From Oscheius tipulae (Eukaryota > Nematoda > Chromadorea > Rhabditida > Rhabditidae): a stretch of DNA of 64,000 bases. The position numbers were made by a program, and so were the translations under genes. Positions 10,241 through 22,519 of the stretch are shown here, one piece after another. The stretch lies in NCBI GenBank assembly GCA_037178975.1, contig JASJZH010000006.1, positions 124,001 to 188,000 on the forward strand, read 5' to 3'. The notes under the pieces were generated by a model. The model did not search any database. It saw only the letters and a list, made by a program, of their open reading frames with translations, and was not told the origin of the DNA. Positions within the stretch are counted from its first letter, which is position 1. The number at the start of each line of letters is the position of its first letter.

Positions 10241-13200
10241 TAGTGTTTGAGAAATATCGAAAATCGCAGTCAAAACAAAAATCGGGACAAAATATTAACT
10301 CTGAAAATCCAGCACAACTTTTCTCTTATATGGCGTTTATTAAATGGTGTTTTGCTTCTGTTCTGCGAGCATAGCATCTTCCCGCGTTATCCGGTACAAC
10401 GAACATCACACTTCTTCACCTCCCTTCTTCTCTCGAGAATTTTCCCATCGGCGAGCCAACAAGGCAGAACGACTTCGGGTAGCTAGGCACCTATTTCTCA
10501 TTCAACCTTCAGCTGCGGTCTTTTTCTCTCTCTCTTTGCCTTCTTTCAATATCATCTTTCACCTCGTTATATATCGCCCCTCTCTCACCTTTGAATAATT
10601 CGCGCCTCTCGTGAGGAACACCTCTTCCCTCGCCTTATGACTACCAGGTATATGTGTTTTGATTGCATGCTGCAAGCAGGAAGACGAGGGAGAAAAAGAG
10701 GGACCCGTTCGCTATTAGACATTTTGAGAACCCCGTCTCTCTCAAAACGGAAATCGATCCTCCCCCGGGTTTTGGAGGGTGTGAATCCCCTAGTGGGTCA
10801 TGATAATATGGGCAGAGGTCAAGTTTTTCCAAAGTTGTCTTTGTCAAAACCAAGCAAAGACAATTAGAGGATTCGTTATCAAAGTTAGTTGAAATACGTT
10901 GTTGGTACATGTAGCAACAGATTTGGGGAGAATTTGATTGGTTACGTTTGAGAAATTCACCAAATCGCACGACAACTTGCCAAACGGGAGCAATTGGAGC
11001 ACCACATGACCTATCCTTGAGCTATAATAAAAAAGAGAGCAATTCTAGTAGTTGCTGGAGCCGCTATTTACATAATAACCCAGGATGGCATAAGATTTTG
11101 AAATCATGGGTCCCAGCTTAGCCAGAGCACGCGCACGCGTGTATATCCCTCCTCGTATTGGTTTCACGGCGGACTGACAGCTCTTCCCCTTCCTGAGGCG
11201 TCTGTTTGTGCAATTAAGTGGTTTCCATGGTCGTGAGCGAGGAAGTTGAAACTTTTTTGAAGTGTTTGTCATTCGCACTCTTTTTGCAATGAATATATCA
11301 AGAATTCTTCTCTTTTCCTCTTTGCCCGCGTGTAGGTAATCACATATTCTATTTGAGCGGCAATTTCCCTGTTTCAAGAGAGTAAGATAGTGCGAGAAGG
11401 ACACTGGCCATTACTCACTCTTCTTGGCTGACGCCTATACTGCAAAATGCAGCCTATTCCAAGACCATTTTTGGGGCCTTTGTTGCAATTTCAACTTTAA
11501 CGACCCACAACTAGAAGGCTAACGCGCAGCAGCCGCCACACCAAGGCAAATTGTCATCGATTCCTATGCATTCTTTTTTAAGGAGGAAGTTACCATTTTC
11601 ACCTTAATCCCCACCGAGAAAATGCAAAATTCCACTGTTTTTGATACTTAAAATAGCATTCTTAATTTTAGCAGCGCCTAATTTGTGGTGTGGGGAAACA
11701 CCTCCTGCCTGAGCCCAGTTTACAAGTATGAGCTCTCGAACTTTTGATTTATGCTGCACGAAGAGAGATCACCGAACGCTGAGAATTTTTCTACTACTTT
11801 CTGCTTCCGCTTTGTTTAGGCACCGTTTCAATAAAAAAATTTGTTTCATATTAGCACCAATACTGAATATTCGACTGATCAAAATAAAGAAAAGAAGGAC
11901 CCGTGCTCACTAAGTCCGTTTTGTCTTGTTTACCGTTTAAAAAAAATATCTTTCTCATTCTAATGCGACAGGTTCTTTAAAATCTATGATGACATTTCTT
12001 TCAATGCATTTGTATATTGCTGCTAGGAGAAACCTGGCAATAGTTCTACTCTTAATATGCGAAGCGCCGGTCGACTAATGTAGCGAACAAATTGATGTAA
12101 TTACGAGAGAGTCGTTTGTGTGTGGAGTGGCCCGCGAAATATGTAGGAGTAGAGCCAAAATAAAATATGATATGCTGTGCTTATTCACTATTTCATTTGA
12201 GCGAGTAAGGGTTTCTTGCTTTCAAGAAAACTGCTTTGTATTCCGGCTCAACCACTTTCTGAGGCATGTCCACCATTTAGAAATGTATCCAGGGCACAAT
12301 TCATTATTAATCAATTCAAAATTAGCTTTTTTCCTTGTTTCAGTTGACCAGTGCAATCAAAAACGTCAGCGTGCGAGGCCTTTTCTTCTTGTAAATAATG
12401 TTGCGATAATGAAATTTGCCATATTTGCATCAGTATCAGCCGCCACAAGAGTACATTTCAATTTCAATGGCTCGTCGAAGGTGAGTACTTTTTGCTTAGG
12501 ATAGAGAAACTTGAAAGCGCGGATGTATGAAAATGTGACATGTGAAACGAAGCGTGTAGTACTGACAAACCTTTGGAGTCAAAACATTCGAACCCGCGCT
12601 CTATGGAACATTGGTGCTTATGTGGCAGGTGTCAGCTACAGTTGTGAGTTTTAGCATGCGAAAAGTTGCACAATTAAATAATACTGTAACAGTGCATTGG
12701 AAGCTTTATTGCAATCTAAGGTAGAAACTTTGCACAATGATCGGAAGCATAGGCATGAGTTTCAAGTGTTGTTTGTTTCCAATTTCCACTTCTTGTTTCG
12801 CTGAACTGAAAAAAAATTTTTGTCATGAATACAATTTAAAGCCACTCTAATGTCTGTCTATGATAGGCTTGCTTTCAGCCCTAGCTGCAAAATCCTTGAA
12901 TCCAAACTGTCTTTTTAGTTGAAAGGTCATGTTCAAGAGACGGCGTCACTATTGTCAAACGGTCAAAACAAAAAGCGGAATGTTTTGAACGTGGAACGAT
13001 ATTTTCAATATTTTGACCAATGACGTGCCAAATTATCCTTTCTATACTTCGTCAACTATTCACAACATCCAATTTTTCATGGCCGTCTCATGTGGTCGGC
13101 CAGAAAATAAGCACACTGACACGACAATCCTTTTGTCCTCTTGGCAAGAAAATAAATGACTCGCCTCCCAGCTGGCAAACCTGACAAATTGAGCTAGTCA

Positions 13201-13467
13201 AGGCTCACATATCGGCGTTCGTTTATGCATGAGCTGCCTCGTCGACATTTCGGGTCTCATCACATTTTTGGTTTTTGTCAAATCCTGGTCGCTGCCTATT
13301 CTTCCTATAGGTCCCGGAAGCCATCTTTCATTTGCATATAAGGCTGCCTCGACTTAAACGGATTGGGATGGCATAAAATCTAGGCTGTCATTTACATTCA
13401 CGAGCTGTTCTCATTCTCATCACTCTAATTTCTTCCATCACACACTTTTTACCCATACTCTCTAGCC
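10241..13467. other. 3.2 kb without supported genes, upstream of the C2-MUN-C2 gene
   Basis: No exon chain is supported. Pyrimidine-rich blocks occur around 10400-10620. A 128-aa open frame at 12118-12504 ends in a GTGAGT donor context, but its last segment does not join in phase with the gene starting at 13468. The last 80 bp before 13468 are pyrimidine-rich and end CTCTAG two bases before the ATG, which suits a trans-splice acceptor. Confidence 0.4.
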
Positions 13468-16400
13468 ATGTCCACTGTGGAGCCAATTCGGCCAAAGTTC
13501 GCCGGTGGTGGCAATGGCGTCGTTGGCAGTAGTCCTCTGGACAAGATGCGTAGTGCTCACGCCTGGGCAGGACGACAAATCAACCGGGCTCAACAGCTCA
13601 TAAGAGAGCTGTCAATTGCTAGCCCCGATCCCAAAGACGTGTCACTACAGTGAGTTTTTTTTGAAAGGGAGAACAGTTGACAGGCGGTAAGCTTTACGAT
13701 AACCTAAAAACATCTTGAACTCCGAGTTTTGATTTTAACATTTCTTTCATCAAGCCTGTATCTACAAGCAAAAACTTACCCTCAGACGGGGAAAGTAATA
13801 AAGTTTTCAGCTGCGAACATGAGCTCTATTATAACGAGTTACGCAACTCGAAAAAATAACGAGGATTCCTATTTCCACTATATGACCTTTGTTTCCCCTC
13901 GAAGCTAATCAATTGACATACAGAAAACTCTTCTAAAAATGTAGATGTGACAAGCCTCAGAACCTTTAAAACTAGTATCTACTTCAAAACTAGGCCAATA
14001 TTTTCTATTCCTATCTCTCCTGCATTGGGACTGCAATAAAAATACACGTTATTGCGTGTTGTGAAGAAGACGAAAGCTATAAGCAGAAAGTTGGCAGGAA
14101 GAAGTTTTTCGGCTCTGCCATGTCGAAGCTCAGGAACAGTCGCCTGGGGCGTGGCGACGGGGCTCCCTTTCTCAGTCTCCTATATCAGATCATGCCCATG
14201 CGCATTAATGGTAAATTAAAACGGTCCATCGTCAAAAGGTTCGTTTGTTTCGAGCTTTTGAACATACTAGGGTATGTTCTTGGATAGTTTAATCTTGTGA
14301 GCTTCCTGAAAGATCTAGTAGGTTTTTGCTACATTTTGCATACTATCCATTTTAGGAAAACCTGTCATCTTCTAGCCACAAATATAAAGTTTAGTGAGAT
14401 GGCTACAAAATCGTTCAAAAGGACGGTTTTCCTGCTTCAAAGTCTGTATCTTCTTTTCAAATTAAATTCATTACATTTCTGAATGTGCAGCTCTTGAAAA
14501 CACGTTGCTAGAAAAGTTGTACATAGCCTGATTACTGACTATTGATATTCCTTTTTCTTCTCTCCCTTGACTGTTCTCACGATTGTTATGCCGCCGTGGT
14601 CTTACCAGCTAATGAATTTCAGAATATTATTTATAAGGGACTACTTTCCGTGGGAGGCAAACCTTTTCCGTACTTCTTACTTGCTCTTCCACATGTGGTC
14701 GGCGGAAGGAAGAAAAAACGAAGTTTAATGAGTAGCGGAAAGCAAACTAATGACGAGGGTCCCACCCTTTCTATTGAAGTTCTGGCAAAAAAGAGCGCCT
14801 CTTATATTGCAAGACTAATTGGCAGTGGGCAGTTTTGATTAAAGGCACAGACGAAAATTGAATTAGACTCTCTGTCAATTATGATGACGCCTACGGAATA
14901 CAAGGAGTATAGCTGGATGGTGAAAACCCTAAAACTTGTGGTAAAAAAAGGATGTGATCAGTTTCTTTCAATCAAATATTAACGGAAAGGAAAAAAGAGG
15001 TGTCATTTGATTTGTTGTTGAGAGCTACTTCCTTTCCAGCACTGATCTTGGGTTTTTGGGTAAAACGTTACACTTTTTTTGTAAGAGTTTCAGTTTCAGT
15101 TCGTTCTGCAAACTTCTTCGAGCACAACTGTTTATCCACATTTGACGTAACCATTTATTAAAAACAATTATAGCTAACGAATTTACCCATGGCTACTAGC
15201 AAAACAATCGGTTCAAACGTCATTTACCAAATATATCTCGCAGCCCATTAATCAGACTTCTCTTCTTTAGAGTCCAAGCGTCGGATAACAACTTCTTCGA
15301 GCGTATCGTGGCCCCATTAGACCCCGATCCTCGTCGGGAAGATGAGCTGTACACAATCAAAAACCTCAGTCTCAACTGCGACAAGAAACAGATTGAGGTG
15401 AGTGTGGGAATTGTGTGTTATTCAGACAAGTTCCATAGCAAATTAACAGTGAGGAGAATGGTTTTCAGGCGCTATATGTGGAAGCCTTGTACACAATTCG
15501 TCACAAAGTGGGAAAGGAAGACGGTGACGACAGCAAGGAAAACTTGTACAAATATGTGAGGTCAGCCTTCCAGGGCGACCAGCAGATGCACGATGTCTTT
15601 ATGGCAAAATCCAATACCAACAAGGTTTGATAGAAGTTTCGCAAAAGAGTACCCACCTTTTTAGCCACCTGTTGTGCTTTTAAATGTGCAACTCTTAGAA
15701 GGCAAGGACCTCATTGCAAAGGATGTGAATGGTGAGCAAGTATAAGCCAAGTTTGGGCTCTTCTTAATGGTAGTAAGACGATTACTGTTGCAGCAAATTT
15801 TAGTGTTACAATATCCTAAAAGGTTGTAGCTTTCGATTCTGGTTACTTTACAGCACAATGAATCCTAAAAAAAAAAGCATTCTCTTCATCCAAAATACGT
15901 GTGCGCAAAATTAATTGAAGGTTCCACAGCAATTATGCGTTTCCAGGATTCAGCGATCCTTTCGCCATGATGGGAGTCATCCCAGGAAAGCGTGAACTGA
16001 CAGCTCCAACCGAAACGGCTCTTGGCGACGAAGACGGTAACAGGTCACCCAGAAATGTATGATTTCCTCACACAATGCACAAAGCACACCTTCCAGCTCA
16101 AAGAAAAGAACGTTCTTCAGAAGTTCGGAGGTTCTTTTCGGAGGAAAAAAGAGAAAAAGGGCTCAAAAATGTCAGAAATTCCTGCCAAGCTCATCAAAGC
16201 AAGTTCTGTGCAAAAGAAGACACTCAACCCAAAGTGGAACGAAAAATTTCAATTCATCGTGGATGATGTGAATAGTGATCGATTTCACATTGATATCTGG
16301 TATTGAGAAATTCAAGGCAAGGACAAAAGTTTTAAGGGACCACGATGATGAAGAAAACTCTGTACTGGACGCAGTTTCTTCCCTGAACCAGATTTCCGGA

Positions 16401-19400
16401 GGACTCAAGGGCCTTGGTCGCTACTTCAAGGAAGTTGCTCAGAGCGCGCGAATGGATTCTGAAGAGAGCACTGACGACTTTCTAGGATGCATCACTATGA
16501 CATTGAACGTAACAAAATATTCTATGCATAAGTACATGGCACTGCAGGATCTACCAGCGGACGGAATAGAAAAGTGGTTCAATCTGCAGCCACGTTCTGA
16601 GAAGAGCAAAGTTTCTGGTAGTATCAAGATGAAACTTTGGCTCTCGACCAAGGAGGAGAGAATTGGCGGCGAGGAAGACGAGCTTCTGGATGTCAAAGAA
16701 CACATTGATCTCATCCGACAGTTTGCTTTATACGAGATTCGTCAAACTGGCGTAGGAGGACGCCTTCTTCATAAACGAACAAGTTTCAGGCTCCAGTGCG
16801 TTTCTGGGAAGGCCAGTTCCCGGAAAAGGCAAAAACCATTCTTAAGCAGCATGCAGTACAAGGGGATCTGACTGCGGTTCATTCGGCTATGTGCTATTGG
16901 CTTGCTTTTCACTCAATGATTCCCATCGACATCTCCTTCAGCCTTCTGGCAGCTGCCTTAGCCAGACTTGTAGACAAATGGCAGCCAATGGATCTTGACA
17001 AAGAGGAAGAAGACATGCTCATCGACTCCTTCTCCAGCTTTGACTCACATTGCAAGAGGATGTTCATCGAACATCGAGGCAAATTCGCCCCTTCGAAAAG
17101 GAACAGCGGTGAAGAGTTCTCCAGCCTGATTAAGTAGGTTTCATTACAATACAAAGCATTTGAAATATTTCACATGCCTTGTCATGTTTTAGCATTAGCA
17201 TTTAGTAACAAGGTTGGAGCCCAAGGCTTGCTAGAATATGTCTGAACTGTCCAATTCACAGAGTTCCTTAAACGTTAATGATTCCGTTTGATGTTTGAAC
17301 ATTAATGTTAACCTTGGAAAAAATTTTCAGGTGCATGAAGCTACTTCGAGAATCTCCATTCTACGCGAAATATCTCCCCTACAAGCGCCCGTTCCATGCC
17401 CACATGGAAGCTCTCATTGTTGTACGGGCTACATTTTTTTTTTCAATGATGATACTTTCAGAAATCGTCCGAAGACTTCTTTGACCAAGTAATTGAAGAA
17501 AACCAGGATGAGGATCCTTGTAAGGAGCTCCTCAAAGTTCTCGGTGTTCTTAATACAGCCTGCTCCAAGTTTCTTCACTTTGCCGCAATAATCCGCGAAG
17601 TCAGTCGAATTGACTACAGTCAACTAACTTTGTCCACTCTGGACAAGATGGTCGGTTTGAAGAGTAGCAATCAGCAGCAAACTTTCAGCTGAATGAATAC
17701 CTCGCATCGGAGATGATGAGCGAGAAGAAGACTGATCTCCGAACTCAGATGCGAAACTCTGCCAATCAAGACCCACCAAATGAGGAGGACTTGGTCGACC
17801 TAATTCGCATCCACATGGCCTTTGTAGAGCTACGAAATTATCGCCTCGCAAATCGAGTGTAAATTAAAAAAGCAACAATCAGAGGGATTTCGTTTCAGGA
17901 GAGTTAAGGAGGAGCCAGAATGGTATGGGATTTTCAACCGAGGCATCAAAAAGTTCCTGGATTTGGTGAGAGAGAAGGCCATGGCTCGAATCACTTTGAG
18001 CTGTCAAATGGATGTTCCTGTAATTTCAAAGAGCTAAACGGCATCCATAGATTTGTTTACAGATTTCCACCTCTTCTAATGATATGAGACACACTAGCAG
18101 CCATGTCGACGTCTGTCACATTGTCGAACAGGTTACAGTCTGTTGGGAGAGAATGGATGTCAGTGAGACACCTTTAAAGCTCGATTACACCCGGTACTTG
18201 GTAGAAATCCTATGCGAAATCGTTACTACCTACACACAACGAGTAAGTTATTAAAAAACAACCTAACTTTTTCCTAGATAATAACAAATCTCGAGTCTGA
18301 GGGGTTAGTGGGAGAGCTGGCCCAGTTCATTCCTTCCCAGCTGCTTCAATTAGTTTGCTCTACAATCAATAATTGTGAGCAGGTCAGAAGAAGTTTGAAC
18401 ATCCATGACAAGCTTCATTTGGACGATTTGGCACATTCCTGTGAAAAGGAAGGACAGGTAAGGATCAAAATGAACAGTGACAGTGACAATGACAGTGTCA
18501 GTTATAAACGTTTTCAGAGCACTGGCTGGCGTCAAGCCATCGAAACCAAACTGGAGCAGTGCGATTCTGCCATCTGTGCCGACATTGAGAAAGTAGTCGC
18601 CCAGGTGACAAGCCGATTGCAGGGACAGGTGAAAAAAAACGTCTTCCACCTGGCCTGGAGTCCTCCGAGCCAACCGGTTGAAGATTCGCTCAAACCCTTG
18701 ACTGACATGGTATTTCATATTTTCATGTTTACTGGAGACATATTCAGCTTGATGTGGAATTGTCCTCCGTTCACAAAAATCTCCTCCACAAAAACTTTTT
18801 GAGGGTGATGTCAGCACAACTTAGTCTGATTGTAAAGCTTCTTTTCAAGAGCTTGGATGAAAATCCTGGGGTGGGAAGGTTGTAAGACTAGGAAATGTCG
18901 TATTCAGATGGAACCGACATTTTATCGTCGTCTACTCGATGCCTGGCATGTTCTCGTTGACTTTTTCCATGCTGGAGGCAAAGGCCTGTCGCTGGACGTT
19001 TTGGAAAGCAATCCAGACCACTTGGTAACAATCACCTAAGAAAAAGCAATTACGTCTCAGAAACTCGTCAAAATCCTGTCGATGAACCAAACAACGACGG
19101 TTCAGCTTATAGAAAAGTATTACAAGGATCTTCTGAAACAACAGGTTTGTATAAATTTGGTGCTTCGGGAGCAAGAGACACTAAAAACGTTTTAGGCACT
19201 GGCTGAATATAACATCGTGAGTTTTAGAGAGCTCCTAAGACTCTGTCTTCATTTTGATAGGATTCTAAGCATAATGACTTTACCCTTTTTTGCTTCTACT
19301 AGACCTTGCACGTATTCCAGCTTCAAACTTAAGAAAAACCTTCTGAGGATGCTTATGTGCTTATGTTATGGAAAGTATACGTAGGAGTGATTCGACAAAG

Positions 19401-21695
19401 TTGTAAATTTGATAGAAAATACTGGAATATAAGATGCCATTCGATGTAATTTCTCAAGTCACGTGCGTCAAATAGAGACTGATGTTGCATCGATGAGGTT
19501 TCAGACAGTACAGGCATAATATGCGACAAAAATTATCGATACGACAAGAGAAAAGGGTGTAAAAAAGTGTCTAGTCTGATTATTTCATATATATCGTAAT
19601 TTATAGGCTTTTGTAGTTTGTTTACTTTATTTTAGATAGTATATACTGTAACAATGTTGTTACTCCAGGATGAAACGGTGTGATTTATAGAGATTTCTAT
19701 TTTCATAAACCCAAAAACAATGAATTTTCAGAACGAGGTCAGCGACTGCAAGTTTGGGATCCTCAATGTCCGGGCTTATTACAATGCTTCTGCTCAAATG
19801 TTAGTCTTAGATGGTTAGTTTCTTTGGATCACTGACAAATATAAAAGTTTCAGTGATTGGAGCGAAACAGATCATTCCACTCGACACGAATGGTCTTTCG
19901 GATCCATTTGTTGTCATCGAACTCGTTCCCAAGTTCCGCTACCCAAATTGCCAAGTTTTCAAGACAAAGGTCGTCAGCAAGAGCCTGAATCCGATATTTG
20001 ATGAGACTTTCGAATTGTAGGACGGCCATTTTCCATTAAGCTTAATATTGCAGCCAAATTCCGCCGAAACTCCCTTCTGGGGCGATGATTCATTTCACCG
20101 TCATGGACCACGATTATCTTCGAAGCAATGATTTTGCCGGGGAAGCTTTCCTCGAGCTGGCCGACGTGCCCGGCTTTGGAGCAGCCGCTGGCAGCACGTT
20201 GAGACAATTCAATCTGATTCTTATCCAGCCTGTTTCTAATAGTAAGTCACATAATTTTGGTCTCTATACAAAAAATGTCACAAAACTCTCACAGTTTGGT
20301 CCCAACTGCGTCTGGTTCCCAAGTAGTGGATATGTCATCACTTTCTTCCAATTTTCCGTTCTAACACGATTTTTTTCAGCTCAAAGCATGAATGCGCTTG
20401 CATTTACAGAACGAATATGAGGGTACCATCAACATTTGATAAAGATTTGCCCACCTTTCGGCACTTTTTATAACCAATACCAAACAACAAACAGCCATTT
20501 GAATAGGTCATCGCAAGTAGGAATTGCGAACCGAAGTTGACTCACACTTGGTATTTATGATTGTCAACCTTCGACCTTATTTACCTTTATAATTATTGAG
20601 TTGGCAACTAAGTCTTTTCGCTTTTTCAAATGCAAAAATTTATTGACTTCCAAACAACTTTTTCATTCGTTGTAATCGCAATTATTATGTACCACGTCCA
20701 TTTCACGCGTTGCTTACGAATGTCATGCTCGTAGAACACCTTGGGTTTCGAAGAAGTTTGTTAACCTGGTTTTGAGTGCGCCGTCGAAATCGTACTGTCG
20801 TCCTCCAATTCCGTTGTTGAGAGTCCGGAACAGGTAATAGTCGGAAGGGGCAAGGTCCGGACTATAGGTGGATACCCTTGGCTCATCTTCGACGCTTTTG
20901 TCGAGAGCGATGGAACTACGACTGTCATACCCTCGTAGACGTCGTCTCTTGGTCATAAACACCGTTGATATTAGCCGGCGTTTGGACTCCATTTGTGCCT
21001 ATGAGGAAAGCATTCAACATGACATGTCGCAGATGCTAGGGTGACAGGTCATCAATAGTCCGGATCAAAACGAACAGAGAATAGAGAATAAGAAGAGGAG
21101 AAGTGGTGTTTTGCATGGTGGTGGTAGAAGACTGAGTTAGCTGCACGAGGTGCTATATCAATAGCTCGGACGTTGTCGTAAACTAGACAAAGGACGTGTT
21201 TACAAAAAGCGAAAAGACCCTATTGTAATGGCGTAGTGTCACGAATTTTTTTTATTCGATCCAGGCCCTATGAATGATATATGCAGGTAATGCACTAAAG
21301 AGGTATGCGCAAAACTTCCCAAAAAATCCGGGCGCTTTTTTGTTGAATTTCGGGTTCTAAGTGTTATAATCTTGTAAAGCTCGACGAGTAAAATAACGAG
21401 TTGAACAAAAATCCGAGTAGATAAAAAATAATTCATCGCCGAGTTACAGCGCTTTGAACATGGAGTTTCCCCATATAGAACATTTATCAGTATTTCGTTT
21501 TGACCGATAAACCCCGCGGACAATGAGACGATGCACCAAACCAAAACCGACAATTTTTGTTTGCATATTTTAAGAAAACTGCATAAAAAACAAAACGATA
21601 AACTTTCAGGCAAAGACATTATGGACGTGCTGAAGAGTCGAGTAGAAGACAAGGAAGCTATTGAATTCCTTCGCACTGTTAGCACCACTTACTGA
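13468..21695 (+). CDS. BAIAP3/Munc13-4-like C2-MUN-C2 protein (1174 aa)
   Basis: Predicted Ca2+-regulated vesicle priming factor acting at the plasma membrane on SNARE-mediated fusion (family knowledge). Twenty-four coding exons join in phase: 13468-13649; 15271-15397; 15469-15624; 15665-15731; 15947-16036; 16104-16299; 16337-16508; 16548-16751; 16790-17133; 17331-17421; 17462-17650; 17689-17858; 17899-18019; 18063-18242; 18278-18457; 18518-18709; 18748-18870; 18908-19024; 19061-19144; 19196-19216; 19732-19813; 19854-20016; 20054-20241; 21610-21695. A first C2 domain starts near residue 156 (KDVNGFSDPF; DIWDHDDEEN) and a second near residue 1003 ([22 protein letters not shown]). Both keep the acidic loops that bind calcium. 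Between them lies the helical MUN region (about 400-990). [11 protein letters not shown] and DDFLGC are typical of BAIAP3. Length matches human BAIAP3 (about 1190). No N-terminal C1 domain is present, which separates it from UNC-13. Confidence 0.92.
19196..19216 (+). other. 21-bp microexon of the C2-MUN-C2 gene
   Basis: Seven codons (ALAEYNI) between a GTTTTAG acceptor and a GTGAGT donor, followed by a 515-bp intron. Flanking exons end and begin in phase 0, so it can be skipped without shifting the frame. It lies at the linker between the MUN region and the second C2 domain, a place where isoform variation would alter domain spacing. Confidence 0.65.
20380..20420 (+). CDS. possible alternative last exon of the C2-MUN-C2 gene
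   Basis: A strong TTTTTTCAG acceptor precedes 41 bases that join in phase to the exon ending 20241 and stop at TGA, giving the tail [14 protein letters not shown] instead of the canonical [16 protein letters not shown] tail encoded at 21610-21695. The canonical tail resembles BAIAP3; this one does not. It sits just upstream of the mariner relic. It may be a true alternative terminal exon or a chance open segment. Confidence 0.3.
20597..21224 (-). mobile_element. degenerate mariner-family transposon inside the last intron
   Basis: The element has inverted ends: GTCTTTTCGCTTTTT at 20612-20626 matches AAAAAGCGAAAAGAC at 21204-21218 exactly, and the left end reads TTGGCAACTAAG as in many mariner TIRs. 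The minus strand encodes a transposase C-terminal piece (20723-20992) with [16 protein letters not shown], the family's third catalytic Asp block. Further remnants toward the left end ([14 protein letters not shown]) follow in a broken frame. At about 630 bp it is roughly half of a full mariner (about 1.3 kb), so the N-terminal half of the transposase is deleted. It cannot move by itself. Confidence 0.85.
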
Positions 21696-22519
21696 ACAAA
21701 AGCTTTTCAAGCAAAAAGAGCCACTTGTGTCATAGGCCAAGCTTACTGACTATAATATTTTCGTATTTATATATTCGGGACAGTCGACCACAAATTGTGA
21801 TCTAGAGCTTACTAGCGATCTCTCGCCGTGTTTACGTTGTTGTAATTATATGCTTTGGTAATAAAGTATAGTTTCATACTGTGGTACTCATTAGCAGATA
21901 GCTGCTTATTTCAGAGTTCCGACTAGAAATGTACGTTTTCTATTCCGTCTTGTCTCTCCTTCACTGGCGAATGCATGTCTCTTAAGACCGGAAAAAAGTC
22001 AGGGCTCGTTTTAAGCCGAATGTGGTTTCAGTGGGTCGCTTCCTGTTTGTTTTTAAAGGTGTGTCCATTCATGATTAACAAAGTTTAGTTTGTAAAAGGT
22101 TTTTCTCTGTAGTTCTTTTTGAAAAGATCATTCTAGCCACACGGTGACACTTTTCTCCGCTGCATGGTTATTGATAACTGAATTTTTCGAACCACATGCC
22201 ACCATCGGCGTATACTATTCTATATTATCACTATCTGAACACTGACGTTTCCAAAATTGATGCAAAATCACGTCAAGATTTGTCTAAGTTTCGGGAGCTG
22301 CACCATTACTTACGTGCTTGACCATTACCATTACGTGCTTGATACCAGTCAGCTGGCTACGCTTTCGTCTCTCTTTCTATCTTATCACAGGAGGCTGTTA
22401 CACACCGGTCAAGGTTAAAATCGCCTTAGATTGTCAAATAACATCCAAAGCGATTGATACCCCCGTTCACATTTACTCATAAATTATAGCCTCTTTCACT
22501 CTTTACACCTTTTTGCAGC
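21696..22519. other. intergenic spacer between C2-MUN-C2 gene and aminoacylase
   Basis: About 820 bp with no coding signal. A polyadenylation-like AATAAA occurs near 21860 (GGTAATAAAGTATAG), suitable for the upstream gene. A duplicated segment around 22305-22335 repeats TTACGTGCTTGA twice. The stretch ends in TTTTTGCAG one base before the aminoacylase ATG, a likely trans-splice acceptor. Confidence 0.5.

Noticed and set aside
12118-12504. 128-codon plus-strand frame ending near a GTGAGT site
   Set aside because: It does not join in phase to the downstream C2-MUN-C2 gene, its composition is not protein-like, and no second exon was found.
12580-12615. tRNA-like B-box (minus strand GGGTTCGAATG)
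   Set aside because: The last bases of the B-box do not match the consensus, and no acceptor stem or A-box pairs with it.
16059-16271. Alternative frames (70 and 63 codons) across exon 6 of the C2-MUN-C2 gene
   Set aside because: Only the frame reading [11 protein letters not shown] continues the C2 domain, and it is reached by the 16036/16104 junction; the others are shadows.
16301-16871. 198-codon frame reading through the 37-bp intron after 16299
   Set aside because: Splicing 16299 to 16337 yields DIWDHDDEEN, the conserved calcium loop, whereas read-through breaks the domain.
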